NCBI RefSeq assembly: GCF_000016425.1
Contig: NC_009380.1
Location: 4,840,144-4,904,143, forward strand
Direction of reading: 5' to 3'
DNA: 64,000 bases
Origin: Salinispora tropica CNB-440
GTDB lineage: Bacteria; Actinomycetota; Actinomycetes; Mycobacteriales; Micromonosporaceae
Shown here: in pieces, positions 43,241 to 52,783 of the stretch
Numbering within the stretch: the stretch's first letter is position 1
Layout: the number at the start of each line of letters is the position of its first letter
Made by a program: the position numbers and the translations under genes
The notes under the pieces: model-generated
Told to the model about the DNA's origin: nothing
Seen by the model: only the letters and a program-made list of their open reading frames with translations
Databases searched by the model: none

Positions 43241-44311
43241 TCAGTCGCCGGCCGGGAGCGGACCGGCCGGCCCGTGCACCCGGGCCACCCAGGCGTCCGG
43301 GTCGCTGAGCTCGGCAAGCCGGGGCAGGGTCAGCGGTGAGGCGAAGACCCGGTTGAAGCCCTCCATGCCGACCCGCTCGACCACCCCGTGGACGAAGCTC
43401 CGCCCCTCGGCGTACTGGCGCAGCTTGACCTCCACCCCGAGTAGCCGACGGAGCGCCTTCTCCAGTGGGTTGCCCGACTCCCGACGGCGGTTGAACGACG
43501 CCCGGATCCGCTCCACACTCGGGATCACCTGCGGCCCCACGCCATCCATCACGAACTCGGCGTGCCCCTCGAGCAGAGTCATCAGCGCGGTGAGCCGGTC
43601 CAGCACCGCCTTCTGCGCCGGGGTCTGGACGATGTCCAGGACACTGGTGCGACCGGCCGGCTCCCGCACCGCGTCGGCGAGGACGGTGATACCGCGGCGC
43701 AGCCGCTCGACCAGGGGCTCGCCGCCGCTGCTGGAGGCGTCGACGAACGCCTGCACCTCACCGAGAAAGTAGGCCCGCAGCCACGGCACCGCCGTGAACT
43801 GGGTGCGGTGGGTGACCTCGTGCAGACAGACCCAGAGCCGAAAGTCGCGGGGGTCGGCCGCCAGCTTCCGCTCCACCTCGACGATGTTCGGCGCGATCAA
43901 CAGCAGCTGGCCCGGTTCGCCGGAGAAGACCTCGTACTGGCCGAGGACCCGGCCGGAGAGGTATGCCAGCACCGTACCGGCCTGCACGCCGGTGATCCGC
44001 GAACCGATCGCCTCGGTCAACACACTGGGCTGCTTGTCTCCCGCGAGACGACCGACCAGGGGGCCGATAACCTCGCGCAGACCGGCGACGTTGGTCGCTG
44101 CCCAGTCCCGCCGGTCGACCACCTGCACCGGCGGGTGTGACACCTGCGATCGGAGCCCGGTGAAGTCGGCGACGTGCTCGGCCGCCTCGTCGGTCAGCTG
44201 TCGCAGGTCGCCGACGACCGCCGTGGCCTCGACATAGGAGACGCGCGGGCCCGTCTTGCCGAGCGTCCCGGCGGTCGCTGCGGCCAGATCCCAGTCCACG
44301 AACTGCGCCAT
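43241..44311 (-). CDS. Zinc-dependent metalloprotease (DUF2342, F420-associated)
   Basis: 356 aa, actinobacterial family annotated as zincin-like or coenzyme-F420-associated hydrolase. The HEVTH motif (in WVCLHEVTHRTQF) supplies HExxH-type zinc ligands and EGHAEFVMDGV a downstream conserved block. Cytoplasmic by appearance. ATG at 44311. It precedes tilS in many actinomycetes; substrate unknown. Confidence 0.85.
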   Translation of the reverse strand: MAQFVDWDLAAATAGTLGKTGPRVSYVEATAVVGDLRQLTDEAAEHVADFTGLRSQVSHPPVQVVDRRDWAATNVAGLREVIGPLVGRLAGDKQPSVLTEAIGSRITGVQAGTVLAYLSGRVLGQYEVFSGEPGQLLLIAPNIVEVERKLAADPRDFRLWVCLHEVTHRTQFTAVPWLRAYFLGEVQAFVDASSSGGEPLVERLRRGITVLADAVREPAGRTSVLDIVQTPAQKAVLDRLTALMTLLEGHAEFVMDGVGPQVIPSVERIRASFNRRRESGNPLEKALRRLLGVEVKLRQYAEGRSFVHGVVERVGMEGFNRVFASPLTLPRLAELSDPDAWVARVHGPAGPLPAGD

Positions 44312-44418
44312 GGGCCCACCGTACCCGTGCGGTCGCCCGCCGACCGGGCCACAACCGGCGCGGCCCAACGTCCAATGCCCGGCAGCGTCCTCCCGCGCCG
44401 GAGCCCGCCGCCCGAGGG

Positions 44419-46200
44419 TCAGCGGCAGCCGCAGGCGGCGAGGGCGGCGGTGATCCGGTCCAACGCCACCCGGGCCGCCGTCAGCCCGTCGTCGGGCGCC
44501 CGGTCGGTGAGCACCGCGAAGGCGAGCAGCCGGCCGTCGGCGGTGGTCACCAACCCGGCGATCGCGTGCACCCCGGTCAGCGTTCCGGTCTTGGCGCGGA
44601 CCATCCCGGCACCGGCCTGAGCCGCGACATCGGTGTAGCGCTTGGTGAGGGTGCCCGACCAGGCGGCGACCGGCAGACCGCCGAAGAGCGTCGCCAGCTC
44701 CGGACGGCTGCCGTCGGCGGCGAGCCGGACCAGGTCGGTGAGCAGCGACGGGCTGATCCGGTTGGCGCGGGACAGGCCGCTGCCGTCGGCGAGCGTGAGC
44801 GCGGCGACCGGCAGCCCCAGCTCCCCCGCGACCGCCCGCATCGACTCCGCCGCGCCGGAGAACGACGCCGGCTGCCCCCGGGCGAGAGCCACCTGCCGGG
44901 CCAGGACCTCGGCCACCACGTTGTCGCTGTCGCTGATCATGATGTCGACCAGTCGCACCATCGGCAGCGACTCGACCACACCCAGCTCACTGCCCGGCGC
45001 ACCCGCCGTCGCATCCGCACCGGCCTCGGGTGCCGTTCCCCGCTCGACCGCGCCCGTCGGTACGCCCAGCAGCTGGGCAAACGCCGCGCCGGCGTGCAGG
45101 TCCGGCTCCTTCACCCGTTTGGCGGCATGTCTACCGTCGTCGTGGTCCCGCTTCGCCTGCTCCAGGTCGCTGCGGGCGCCGTCGGTCATCAACGCGGTGA
45201 TCGCCGCGCCGTATCCCTCGGAGAGGATGTCGTCGTCCCAGCCGGGTTCGTGAACCGGCCCGGAGTACAGCGACGAGTCGACCACGACCCGCGTCGGGGC
45301 GACGCCGCCGAGCGCGGTCTTCACCTGCGCGGCCAGCTCATCGAGACGCGCGGCACCCGGGTAGAAGCCGGTACCGTCCACAGCGAGGGTCGGGTCACCC
45401 CCGCCGATGAGCACGACCTCGCCGGGGGCCGCCCCGGCGACGGCCCGGGTGGGGATCCGGTGCCCCGGGTCGCGCGCGGCGAGCACGGTCGCGGCGGTGA
45501 CCAGTTTGGTCACGGAGGCGGGTACGGTGCCGTCGGCAGCGCCCTGGTCATACAGGATCGCCCCGCTGGCGACGTCGGTGACCGAGACGTTGACCCGGTC
45601 ACCCAAAGCGGCGGAGTTGACCAGCGGGTCGAGCGCGGCGCGCACCCCGGCGGCGGCGGGTTCGGGCGCGTTCACGTCGGCCACGGCCAGCACCGCCGGC
45701 GGCGGCTCCACGGCGGACTGCCCGTCGGCCCCGCCGTCATGCCACTGGGCCACCGGGCCCGATCGCGCCACGGTGACCCCGACAGCGGCCAGCGCGAGGA
45801 GCCCCACCGAGGCCAGCACAGCCGGTAGCAACCAGCGCCGGGACCGACCGGGCGAGGTCGCGCCGGACGGTACGGGGGCGCGGCTGTCGCCGTGGCCCGC
45901 GGGTTCGCCCGGCTCACCGGCCGAGTTCCGAGCAGGCTCATCAGGTTCACCATGCGAGGCCGGAGTGGGTTCGTCGGAATCTCCGGGGGCGGGGAAGCAG
46001 GCGGCCTCGCCATCCGCCGGCGTCAACTCGGCCGGGCTGGGTCGGTCCGGCGACGTACCCTGTTCCGGCCCGGCGGCGGGCTGGTGGTCGGGGTGGGCCT
46101 CGGGCACCGGTACCCGCCCGACCGCACTGCCACGAGCAGATCTACCGGTCTCCCGTCCAGTGCTCTGCTCCGGACGGTAGTGTGAATCTTCCCTCCCCAC
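44419..46200 (-). CDS. dacB: D-alanyl-D-alanine carboxypeptidase/endopeptidase (PBP4)
   Basis: Peptidoglycan-trimming penicillin-binding protein. 593 aa: a long acidic, Pro-rich cytoplasmic N-terminus (about 1-125), one membrane helix (LLPAVLASVGLLALAAVGVTVA) and the PBP4 domain with SVTK (SxxK nucleophile), SDN and KTG motifs. The N-terminal extension is longer than in E. coli DacB. Start at the GTG at 46200 with AGGAGG 5 nt upstream; the frame runs to 46239. Confidence 0.92.
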   Translation of the reverse strand: MGREDSHYRPEQSTGRETGRSARGSAVGRVPVPEAHPDHQPAAGPEQGTSPDRPSPAELTPADGEAACFPAPGDSDEPTPASHGEPDEPARNSAGEPGEPAGHGDSRAPVPSGATSPGRSRRWLLPAVLASVGLLALAAVGVTVARSGPVAQWHDGGADGQSAVEPPPAVLAVADVNAPEPAAAGVRAALDPLVNSAALGDRVNVSVTDVASGAILYDQGAADGTVPASVTKLVTAATVLAARDPGHRIPTRAVAGAAPGEVVLIGGGDPTLAVDGTGFYPGAARLDELAAQVKTALGGVAPTRVVVDSSLYSGPVHEPGWDDDILSEGYGAAITALMTDGARSDLEQAKRDHDDGRHAAKRVKEPDLHAGAAFAQLLGVPTGAVERGTAPEAGADATAGAPGSELGVVESLPMVRLVDIMISDSDNVVAEVLARQVALARGQPASFSGAAESMRAVAGELGLPVAALTLADGSGLSRANRISPSLLTDLVRLAADGSRPELATLFGGLPVAAWSGTLTKRYTDVAAQAGAGMVRAKTGTLTGVHAIAGLVTTADGRLLAFAVLTDRAPDDGLTAARVALDRITAALAACGCR

Positions 46201-46348
46201 GGCCCCCTCCTCGCCCCGCGGAACCTGCCTGGGTGACACTACTTCGGTCCGAAGACTATGCGGCCACCGGACCGTCGGGCGGGGTTTCCGCCTGTCCGGC
46301 GAGGGTGCCGCCGGTCAATGCCAGCGTGGGCAGACGAGGAGCGTGCAG

Positions 46349-46855
46349 ATGGATTTCGACGTCACGGTTGAGATCCCGAAGGGTCACCGCAACAAGTACG
46401 AGGTTGACCACGTGACCGGTCGGATCCGGCTGGACCGCACCCTCTTCACCTCCACGCAGTACCCGGCCGACTACGGCTTCATCGAGGGCACCCTGGGCGA
46501 GGACGGCGACCCGCTGGACGCCCTGGTACTGGTCCCGGAGCCGACCTTCCCGGGCTGCCTGATCCGGTGCCGCACCATCGGCATGTTCCGGATGACCGAC
46601 GAAAAGGGTGGCGACGACAAGGTCCTCTGCGTCCCGTACGAGGACCCGCGTCAGGAGCACCTCCGCGACATCCACCACCTCGGCGAGTTCGACCGCCTGG
46701 AGATCCAGCACTTCTTCGAGGTGTACAAGGACCTCGAGCCCGGCAAGTCCGTCGAGGGCGCCACCTGGGTGGGCCGCCAGGAGGCGGAGGCGGAGATCGT
46801 GGCGTCGATCCGGCGTGGCCGGGAGGCCGAGGAGCACGGCGACTCCTCGCACTGA
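46349..46855 (+). CDS. ppa: Inorganic pyrophosphatase
   Basis: Hydrolyses pyrophosphate from biosynthesis. 168 aa, family I: EIPKGHRNKYEVD, YPADYGFIEGT, and the metal-binding signature DGDPLDALVLV. Start at the ATG at 46349 with GAGGAG 8 nt upstream; an in-frame GTG lies 6 nt before. Divergent from dacB. Confidence 0.97.
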   Translation: MDFDVTVEIPKGHRNKYEVDHVTGRIRLDRTLFTSTQYPADYGFIEGTLGEDGDPLDALVLVPEPTFPGCLIRCRTIGMFRMTDEKGGDDKVLCVPYEDPRQEHLRDIHHLGEFDRLEIQHFFEVYKDLEPGKSVEGATWVGRQEAEAEIVASIRRGREAEEHGDSSH

Positions 46856-46870
46856 CCCCAGACACCCGGC

Positions 46871-46906
46871 GGGCCCGGGGGCTGCTCGTTGAGCGCCCCC
46901 GGGCCC
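46871..46906 (+). terminator. ppa terminator
   Basis: 12-bp perfect stem (GGGCCCGGGGGC and complement) with an inner GCTC/GAGC extension, 15 bp after the ppa stop. No T-tract. Confidence 0.75.
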
Positions 46907-47023
46907 GTTCGTAGATTCGGCCCGCCCATGTGCCGCCGCCCTGGCCGATGTTGCCGGAATGCGCCAGCGGGGCCGCGGGAACCGGTAATCTCCGAACGTT
47001 ATGGCTAGGTTGGTCGAACGCGA

Positions 47024-48385
47024 ATGGTCGAGGATGTGACCGGGGCACGGCGTGACAGCAGGTCCGCCACCCGCCGGGGTGCCGGGCGGGTGTGGCTCTC
47101 GCTGGCGTCGGTCGCCGTCGCCGTGCCGGTCGCCGTCGTCCCGCACGCCGAGCAGGTCAGCACCGCCCTGCCCGGCCACACTGGGCAGATCGGCGCCGCG
47201 GGCCCCGGCAACTCGGCCGGCAGGACTCTGGATCTGACCGAGCGCTCCGCCGACCAGGTGCGCGACGATCAGTGGCAGCTCGACATGTTGCGCGCCAGTA
47301 CGGCATGGCGCACCTCGACCGGGGCCGGGGTGGTGGTGGCGGTCATCGACTCCGGTGTGGACGACACGCATCCAGACCTGGCTGGACGGGTGCTGCCCGG
47401 ACTCGACCTGGTCGAGTCGTCGCCCACCGCTGATCCGGATCCGGTGGGTCACGGTACGACCGTGGCCGGGTTGATCGCGGGCCGCCACGATGACAGCAGT
47501 GGGGCTGTGGGCCTCGCGCCCGACGCCCGGATCCTGCCGGTACGGGTCCTGGACGCGGAGAACCGTTACGACGACGCGTTGATCGTGGCCAACGGCGTAC
47601 GGTGGGCCGTCGACAACGGTGCCCGGGTGATCAATCTGTCGCTCGGTGGGGGCAGTGCCAGCCCGGCGCTGGCCGCCGCGTTGGACTACGCATTCGCCCG
47701 GGATGTGGTTGTCGTCGCCTGCACCGGCAACGAGAGCGCCCCGAGCTCCAGCACGGTCTGGTACCCGGCCCGGGAGCCGGGGGTGATCGCGGTCTCCGGG
47801 CTGGACCGGGACAGTGAGAAGCTCTGGTCCGGCGCGATCACCGGCCGGGAGACGGTGCTCACCGCGCCCGCAACCGGTCTCGTGGGCGCACGGCCACCGG
47901 ACGGGTACTGGCAGGTTCAGGGCACCAGCTTCGCCACGCCACTGGTCTCGGCCACCGCCGCGCTGATCCGCGCCCGGTTTCCGGAGATGCCCGCCGGCGA
48001 CGTGATCAATCGGATGCTGCACACCGCTCGGGACATCGGTCCCGCCGGGCAAGACGACAGCTTCGGGTACGGGCTGGTCGACCCGGTCGCGGCGCTGACC
48101 ACCGAGGTGGCGCCGGTCGGGCTCAACCCGCTGGACGACCAGTCCTCACCGGGGATTGTCGGCTTCGGTCCGGCACCGATCACGGCCAGCGCGGACACCG
48201 ACCGTACCGGGATCGACTTCGCCCCGTCCGCCCCGTCCGCGCGGTCCGGGTCATGGGAACCGTGGGACCCGTGGTCGGCTGGAGCCGGTGGTTCCTCCAC
48301 ATCGGATCAATGGTGGACCGGGCTGGCGTTTCCCGTCGCGCTGGTCGCCGGTGGCGACCGGAGGGTGGGCCGGTTCCGCCGGTAG
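47024..48385 (+). CDS. Mycosin-like S8 serine protease
   Basis: 453-aa secreted or membrane-anchored subtilase. N-terminal signal/anchor (VWLSLASVAVAVPVAVV), then a catalytic triad Asp109 (VIDSGVD), His143 (GHGTTVAG) and Ser302 (GTSFATPLVS). A short hydrophobic stretch (WTGLAFPVALVAGG) near the C-terminus recalls the anchor of MycP mycosins from type VII secretion loci. No ESX genes are present here, so its substrate is unknown. GTG, CTG or later starts are possible; the frame from 47024 begins with an ATG. Confidence 0.85.
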   Translation: MVEDVTGARRDSRSATRRGAGRVWLSLASVAVAVPVAVVPHAEQVSTALPGHTGQIGAAGPGNSAGRTLDLTERSADQVRDDQWQLDMLRASTAWRTSTGAGVVVAVIDSGVDDTHPDLAGRVLPGLDLVESSPTADPDPVGHGTTVAGLIAGRHDDSSGAVGLAPDARILPVRVLDAENRYDDALIVANGVRWAVDNGARVINLSLGGGSASPALAAALDYAFARDVVVVACTGNESAPSSSTVWYPAREPGVIAVSGLDRDSEKLWSGAITGRETVLTAPATGLVGARPPDGYWQVQGTSFATPLVSATAALIRARFPEMPAGDVINRMLHTARDIGPAGQDDSFGYGLVDPVAALTTEVAPVGLNPLDDQSSPGIVGFGPAPITASADTDRTGIDFAPSAPSARSGSWEPWDPWSAGAGGSSTSDQWWTGLAFPVALVAGGDRRVGRFRR

Positions 48386-48499
48386 GGACGCTGACCCCGC
48401 GAAAATCTGCCCGCGGCGGCGTGCCCGGCGGCGACCCGGATACCCGGATACCCGACGCCGGCCCCGAGTGCCCGGTGGCGATCCGGGTAGACGGAGGTC

Positions 48500-49255
48500 A
48501 TGTGTGCGCCTGGCCCCGGTACCACCGCCCGGCCATCATGGCGCTACCGCCGCCTGCACCCCGACGACGCGCTGGGGCTACGGCTGACCCTCACCGTTGT
48601 CTCCACGTTCCTGGTGTTGGTGCCGTTCCTCCTCGCGCTGCTGGTGTTGGCGTCCTGGTCGCCGCTGCGGCGGCTGGACCGGGCGGTGACCGAGGCGCTC
48701 GTCGGCTACGGCCTGCGGCATCCGGGGTGGGCCGAGGCGCTGAACGTGTGGACCGAGGTCTTCGGACCGATGCCGCTGCGGTTGGGCGCGCTGGTGGTGG
48801 TCGGCTGGCTGGCCCGACGCCGGGCCCGGCAGTTGGCGCTCTGGGTCGCCGTCACCATGGCTGTCGGCGGGCTGCTGGGCCCGCTGGTCAAGTTGCTCGT
48901 CGGGCGTCCCCGGCCGGAGCTTCCGGAGCCCCTGGCGCAGGCGGTCGGGCTCGCGTTTCCGTCCGGGCACGCGCTGAACGCAGCGCTCGCTGCCGGCGTA
49001 CTGCTGGTGGTCTTCCGACCCCGGCCGGGCCGCTCCGCGAAGCGGTACGCGGTCTGGGCCGCCGCGTTCCTCCTCACCGTGGTGACCGGGTTCAGCCGAG
49101 TGGCACTGGGGGTGCACTGGAGCAGCGACGTGGTTGCCGGGTGGTTGCTGGGGGCTGCCGTGGTGGCCGCGACCGCCGCGGTCTTCACGGTCTGGCGGGC
49201 CGCCCCAGCGCGCCCTCGTCGACCGCCGCGCCGCAACAACGCCACGGCACGGTGA
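48500..49255 (+). CDS. PAP2-family membrane phosphatase
   Basis: 251 aa, about six membrane helices. The three PAP2 motifs are complete: KLLVGRPRP, PSGHA, and SRVALGVHWSSD. Such enzymes dephosphorylate undecaprenyl pyrophosphate, phosphatidic acid or similar lipids at the membrane. ATG at 48500; substrate undetermined. Confidence 0.88.
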   Translation: MCAPGPGTTARPSWRYRRLHPDDALGLRLTLTVVSTFLVLVPFLLALLVLASWSPLRRLDRAVTEALVGYGLRHPGWAEALNVWTEVFGPMPLRLGALVVVGWLARRRARQLALWVAVTMAVGGLLGPLVKLLVGRPRPELPEPLAQAVGLAFPSGHALNAALAAGVLLVVFRPRPGRSAKRYAVWAAAFLLTVVTGFSRVALGVHWSSDVVAGWLLGAAVVAATAAVFTVWRAAPARPRRPPRRNNATAR

Positions 49256-49350
49256 GGCGCTGGCGCCTTCGGCCCGGCGACGCCGCTCGGTTGGGAGCTG
49301 AGGGCCCTCGGCCCGGCGGCGCCACGGGTGTGCCGGCGTTCCGGTGGCGC

Positions 49351-50529
49351 TCAGGTGCACTCGCCGGTGCTGACCCCGCGCACGCGTTCGGCGCCGGCCA
49401 GGGCGACCGAGCGGGCCTCGGCCGCGGTGACCGCGAAACCGGTGTTCGGGTCGTCGGCCGCCGCCGCGAAGATCACCCCGAGCACCAGGCCATTCGTGGA
49501 GACCAACGGGCCGCCGGAGTTTCCGCTCTGCACCAGAGCCCGGATGGTGTAGACCTCCCGGCTCACGTTCCCGCTGGAGTAGATGTCCGGGCCGGTGATC
49601 TGGTCGACCTCTCGGACCCGGGCCGACTGGGCGTTGTACGGGCCGTCGAGCGGGAAGCCGAGCACGATCGCGTCCGCACCGCTGCGCTCGTTGCCGGCGG
49701 CGAACCGCATCGACGGGCCGGGCAGGCCCGGGACGTGCAGGACTGCCAGATCCCGGTCCGGGTCATACACCACCACCCGAGCCTCGTACCGTTCGCCGTT
49801 GAGCTCGACGACGGTGGAGCGGGTCCCGGCCACCACGTGCGCGTTGGTCATCACCCGGTCGTCGGCGTAGACGAAGCCGGAGCCCTCCAGACGGCGGGAG
49901 CAGCTTGGGGCGGAGCCGAGCACCTTGACCACGGAGCTCTTGCTGTTGGCCACCACCTGCGATCCGGCGAGGGCCGGGTCGGGCGGGGCGACCTGCCGGG
50001 CGCGGGTGGGCGCCAGGTCACCGAAGACGTCCGGGAAGCCGTTGGTGTCGACGGTCTCCCGCAGCGCGGCGGAGAGCTCCTGCGCCTGGTCGGGCAAGAC
50101 CCGGTCCACCACGGTGAGCAGGGCGCTGTTGCGAACCGCGGACGCCAGCCAGGGCAACGATGACGAACCCAGCGGGACCGCGACCAGCCAGGCGACCAGG
50201 AGCACGGCGAACAGCGAGACAAAGGCGCCGCCGATGTCGTCCAGCTGCCGCCCAAGGTCACTGCTGATCGTGCGTCGCAGGTGCGTACCGAGCCAGCCGG
50301 CGAGTGCCTGCCCCACCACCGCCAGCCCGAAGATCGCCACCAGGGAGACCAGCACCCGGGTGCCGGTGGCGAGGAACTGCTGCGCGAGCAGGGGGCCGAT
50401 CTGTAGGCCGGCCAGCGCCCCGAGGAAGAACCCCGAGAACGACAGCACGCCGGTGACGAAGCCCTGGCGGTATCCGCTGATCGCGAACACGAGCATGAGC
50501 AGGAGCAGTACGAAATCCACGGCGGACAC
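49351..50529 (-). CDS. MarP-type periplasmic serine protease
   Basis: 392 aa: four N-terminal membrane helices (CvpA-like, residues 1-130) fused to a trypsin-like domain with MTNAHVV (His), DRDLAVL (Asp) and GNSGGP (Ser). MarP proteases support acid and oxidative-stress survival in mycobacteria. The domain is intact. GTG start at 50529. Convergent with the PAP2 gene, downstream of the Nudix gene. Confidence 0.9.
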   Translation of the reverse strand: MSAVDFVLLLLMLVFAISGYRQGFVTGVLSFSGFFLGALAGLQIGPLLAQQFLATGTRVLVSLVAIFGLAVVGQALAGWLGTHLRRTISSDLGRQLDDIGGAFVSLFAVLLVAWLVAVPLGSSSLPWLASAVRNSALLTVVDRVLPDQAQELSAALRETVDTNGFPDVFGDLAPTRARQVAPPDPALAGSQVVANSKSSVVKVLGSAPSCSRRLEGSGFVYADDRVMTNAHVVAGTRSTVVELNGERYEARVVVYDPDRDLAVLHVPGLPGPSMRFAAGNERSGADAIVLGFPLDGPYNAQSARVREVDQITGPDIYSSGNVSREVYTIRALVQSGNSGGPLVSTNGLVLGVIFAAAADDPNTGFAVTAAEARSVALAGAERVRGVSTGECT

Positions 50530-50593
50530 GGGTCCAGCCTACGGGCCCATGACTCACGGGGATGACTGCTGCCGCTACGCAAGGTCACTGGAG

Positions 50594-51286
50594 TCAGCGC
50601 AGAGCGCTCTCGTCTACCTCATCGGTCCCGGCCGAGGGTGCCGGGTTGGCGCCCACCGGCGGAAGATCCAGCACCCGCTCCGGGCGCCACGGGCGGGCCC
50701 AGCCCCCCATGTCCAGCAAGGCGGAGAGCACCCCCGCGGTGAATCCCCACACCAGCATGCCGCGGGCGGAGAAGGCCGGGCCGATCCAGCCACTCGGGTG
50801 GCGTACGCGCAGCCGATTCTCCGGGTCAACCAGTTCGGCGATCGGCATCCGGGCCACATGCGCCACCTCGGCCGGCTCCCGGGGGTGCACCGGGTGGGGA
50901 GCATGCCACCAGCCGAGCACCGGGGTCACCACGAAGTCGCTGACCGGAATCCACAGCTTGGGCAGTTCGGCGAGGACGGTGACGGTTCTCGGGTCGAGGT
51001 CAACCTCCTCGTTCGCCTCGCGGAGCGCCGTCGCGGAGGCGTCCGCGTCCTCCGGGTCGGCGGCACCACCGGGAAAGGCCGGCTGCCCCGCATGATTGCG
51101 CAGGGTGGCGGCTCGCTGGAGGATCAGCACGTCGGGGCCGGCACCGGGGGCCTCACCGAGCAGCACCAGCACGGCGCTCTCCCGCCCACCGCTCTCCGGG
51201 GTGGCCAGCCGGGTGAAGTCCTCCGTCCGGGCACTGCCCAACCGGGTCAGCAGCGAGTCAAACCAGGACGGCGGCTGCCGACTCAC
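50594..51286 (-). CDS. Nudix hydrolase, CoA pyrophosphatase type
   Basis: 230 aa. The CoA-specific motif LQRAATLRNHAGQPAFPGG and the Nudix box GGAADPEDADASATALREANEEVDL are both present, so it probably cleaves CoA or acyl-CoA pyrophosphate bonds. Followed by marP, preceded by the thioredoxin-like gene on the same strand. Confidence 0.88.
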   Translation of the reverse strand: MSRQPPSWFDSLLTRLGSARTEDFTRLATPESGGRESAVLVLLGEAPGAGPDVLILQRAATLRNHAGQPAFPGGAADPEDADASATALREANEEVDLDPRTVTVLAELPKLWIPVSDFVVTPVLGWWHAPHPVHPREPAEVAHVARMPIAELVDPENRLRVRHPSGWIGPAFSARGMLVWGFTAGVLSALLDMGGWARPWRPERVLDLPPVGANPAPSAGTDEVDESALR

Positions 51287-51329
51287 CAGCCCACCGCCGC
51301 ATCCCGGTGGTGAGCGAGGCGTGGGCGGC

Positions 51330-51944
51330 TCATTCCGGCACCGCCACGCTCAGGTGCACCCCGACCAGCTCGGCAAGGCGGGCGTCGTCGAGCGCCCCGG
51401 AGACGTCGACGTGCTGGATCTGGCTGTTCGCGTCGACGAGGACGGTCATCGGAATGGCCTTGCGTTCCAACGCCCGTTGCAGCGCCTCGCCCTGGTCGAT
51501 CAGGATGGGGAAACGCACCCCGAAGTCCTCGCCGATCGACTGGGCACCGCTGCGGGTGTCCCGCATGTTCACCCCGACGACCGTCAGCTGCCCCTCAGCC
51601 CGCTCACTGAGCCGCTGGAACGCGGGCAGCTCGGCCCGGCAGGGGGCGCACCACGAGGCCCAAAGGTTGATCACGGCTGGGCCCCTCAGCTGGTGCAGAT
51701 CGACCGAAGCGCCACCGGTGAAGCAGGTCAACGTCAGCTCCGGCAGGGGCGTGCCGCCGGGAGCCGGGGTGGCGGATGGGGCACTGGGCCGGTCAGCGGT
51801 CAGGCCGGAGCAGTCCGCGAACGGGGACGGCCGGCTCTGCGCCGCCTCATCCCGGGTGACGGGGGTGTTCTCCGGACCCGTGCCGGTGCAGCCGGCCACC
51901 GCCAGCAAGGCCGGGACGAGCAGGGCGACGAGCCGCGTCCTCAC
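51330..51944 (-). CDS. TlpA-family thioredoxin lipoprotein
   Basis: 204 aa. Lipobox LLAVAGC, then a thioredoxin fold with redox motif NLWASWCAPCRAE and the cis-Pro region AIPMTVLVD. Extracytoplasmic disulfide reductase or resealing protein. ATG start overlapping the nth stop (51941-51944). Confidence 0.9.
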   Translation of the reverse strand: MRTRLVALLVPALLAVAGCTGTGPENTPVTRDEAAQSRPSPFADCSGLTADRPSAPSATPAPGGTPLPELTLTCFTGGASVDLHQLRGPAVINLWASWCAPCRAELPAFQRLSERAEGQLTVVGVNMRDTRSGAQSIGEDFGVRFPILIDQGEALQRALERKAIPMTVLVDANSQIQHVDVSGALDDARLAELVGVHLSVAVPE

Positions 51945-52720
51945 CGTGCCTCCACCGACCCGTCCTGGTCCGGGACCAGCTCCGGATCAACTCCGGCGGC
52001 CGCCGCGAGGTCCCGGGCCCGGGGACCCTTGAGCAGCCGCGCGGCCACCGCCGGCTCGGTCGGCCCGGTCCCGTACGACGGGCAGAGCTTCGCGAGAGTG
52101 CAGGCGCCACACGCCGGCTTTCGGGCCTGGCAGACCCGCCGCCCGTGGAAGATGATCCGGTGCGACAGCATCGTCCAGTCGCGCTTCGGATAGAGCGCCC
52201 CGATCGCATGCTCGATCTTGACCGGGTCGGTCTCGGTTGTCAGCCCCCACCGCCGTACGAGCCGGTTGAAGTGCGTGTCGACGGTGATTCCCGGCACGCC
52301 AAACGCGTTGCCGAGGATGACGTTCGCCGTCTTACGGCCGATTCCGGGCAGGGACACCAGGTCGGTCAGCTTCCCGGGCACCTGGCCGTCGTGTCGTTCG
52401 ACCAGCCCCTGGCCCAGCCGGATCAGGGAGTCCGCCTTGTTGCGGTAGAAGCCGGTGGACCGGATCAGCTCCTCCAGCTCGGCCCGGTCCGCGCCGGCGT
52501 AGTCGGCCGCCTGCGGGTAACGGGCGAACACCTTCGGGGTGACCTCGTTGACCCGTTTGTCCGTGCACTGGGCGGAGAGGATCGTCGCGGCGGCCAGCTC
52601 CAACGGGTTGGAGTGGTCGAGCTCGCAGTGCGCGTCCGGGTGGGTGTCGGCCAGCACCCGGCCGATCCGTCGGGCGCGGCGCGTCCGACCGAGGTCGGTC
52701 TCCCTGAGGCTGATGGTCAC
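51941..52720 (-). CDS. nth: Endonuclease III
   Basis: Bifunctional DNA glycosylase/AP lyase for oxidised pyrimidines. 259 aa: AAATILSAQCTDKRVNEVTP, helix-hairpin-helix with catalytic Lys (LPGIGRKTANVIL), catalytic Asp (VDTHFNRL), and a [4Fe-4S] loop CQARKPACGACTLAKLC (spacing 6-2-5). Start at the GTG at 52720; the frame is open to 52771. The last 45 residues are an actinobacterial extension. Confidence 0.95.
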   Translation of the reverse strand: MTISLRETDLGRTRRARRIGRVLADTHPDAHCELDHSNPLELAAATILSAQCTDKRVNEVTPKVFARYPQAADYAGADRAELEELIRSTGFYRNKADSLIRLGQGLVERHDGQVPGKLTDLVSLPGIGRKTANVILGNAFGVPGITVDTHFNRLVRRWGLTTETDPVKIEHAIGALYPKRDWTMLSHRIIFHGRRVCQARKPACGACTLAKLCPSYGTGPTEPAVAARLLKGPRARDLAAAAGVDPELVPDQDGSVEAR

Positions 52721-52783
52721 GCCGGCCAGCCTACGTCGCCGGCCGCCGGTCCCCGCTTCGTGCCCGCGCAATGGGGCCGACCA

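Noticed and set aside
49256..49350. Repeat-like GC-rich stretch between the PAP2 and marP genes
   Set aside because: Imperfect short repeats only; most simply the terminator region of two convergent genes, with no clear single stem.
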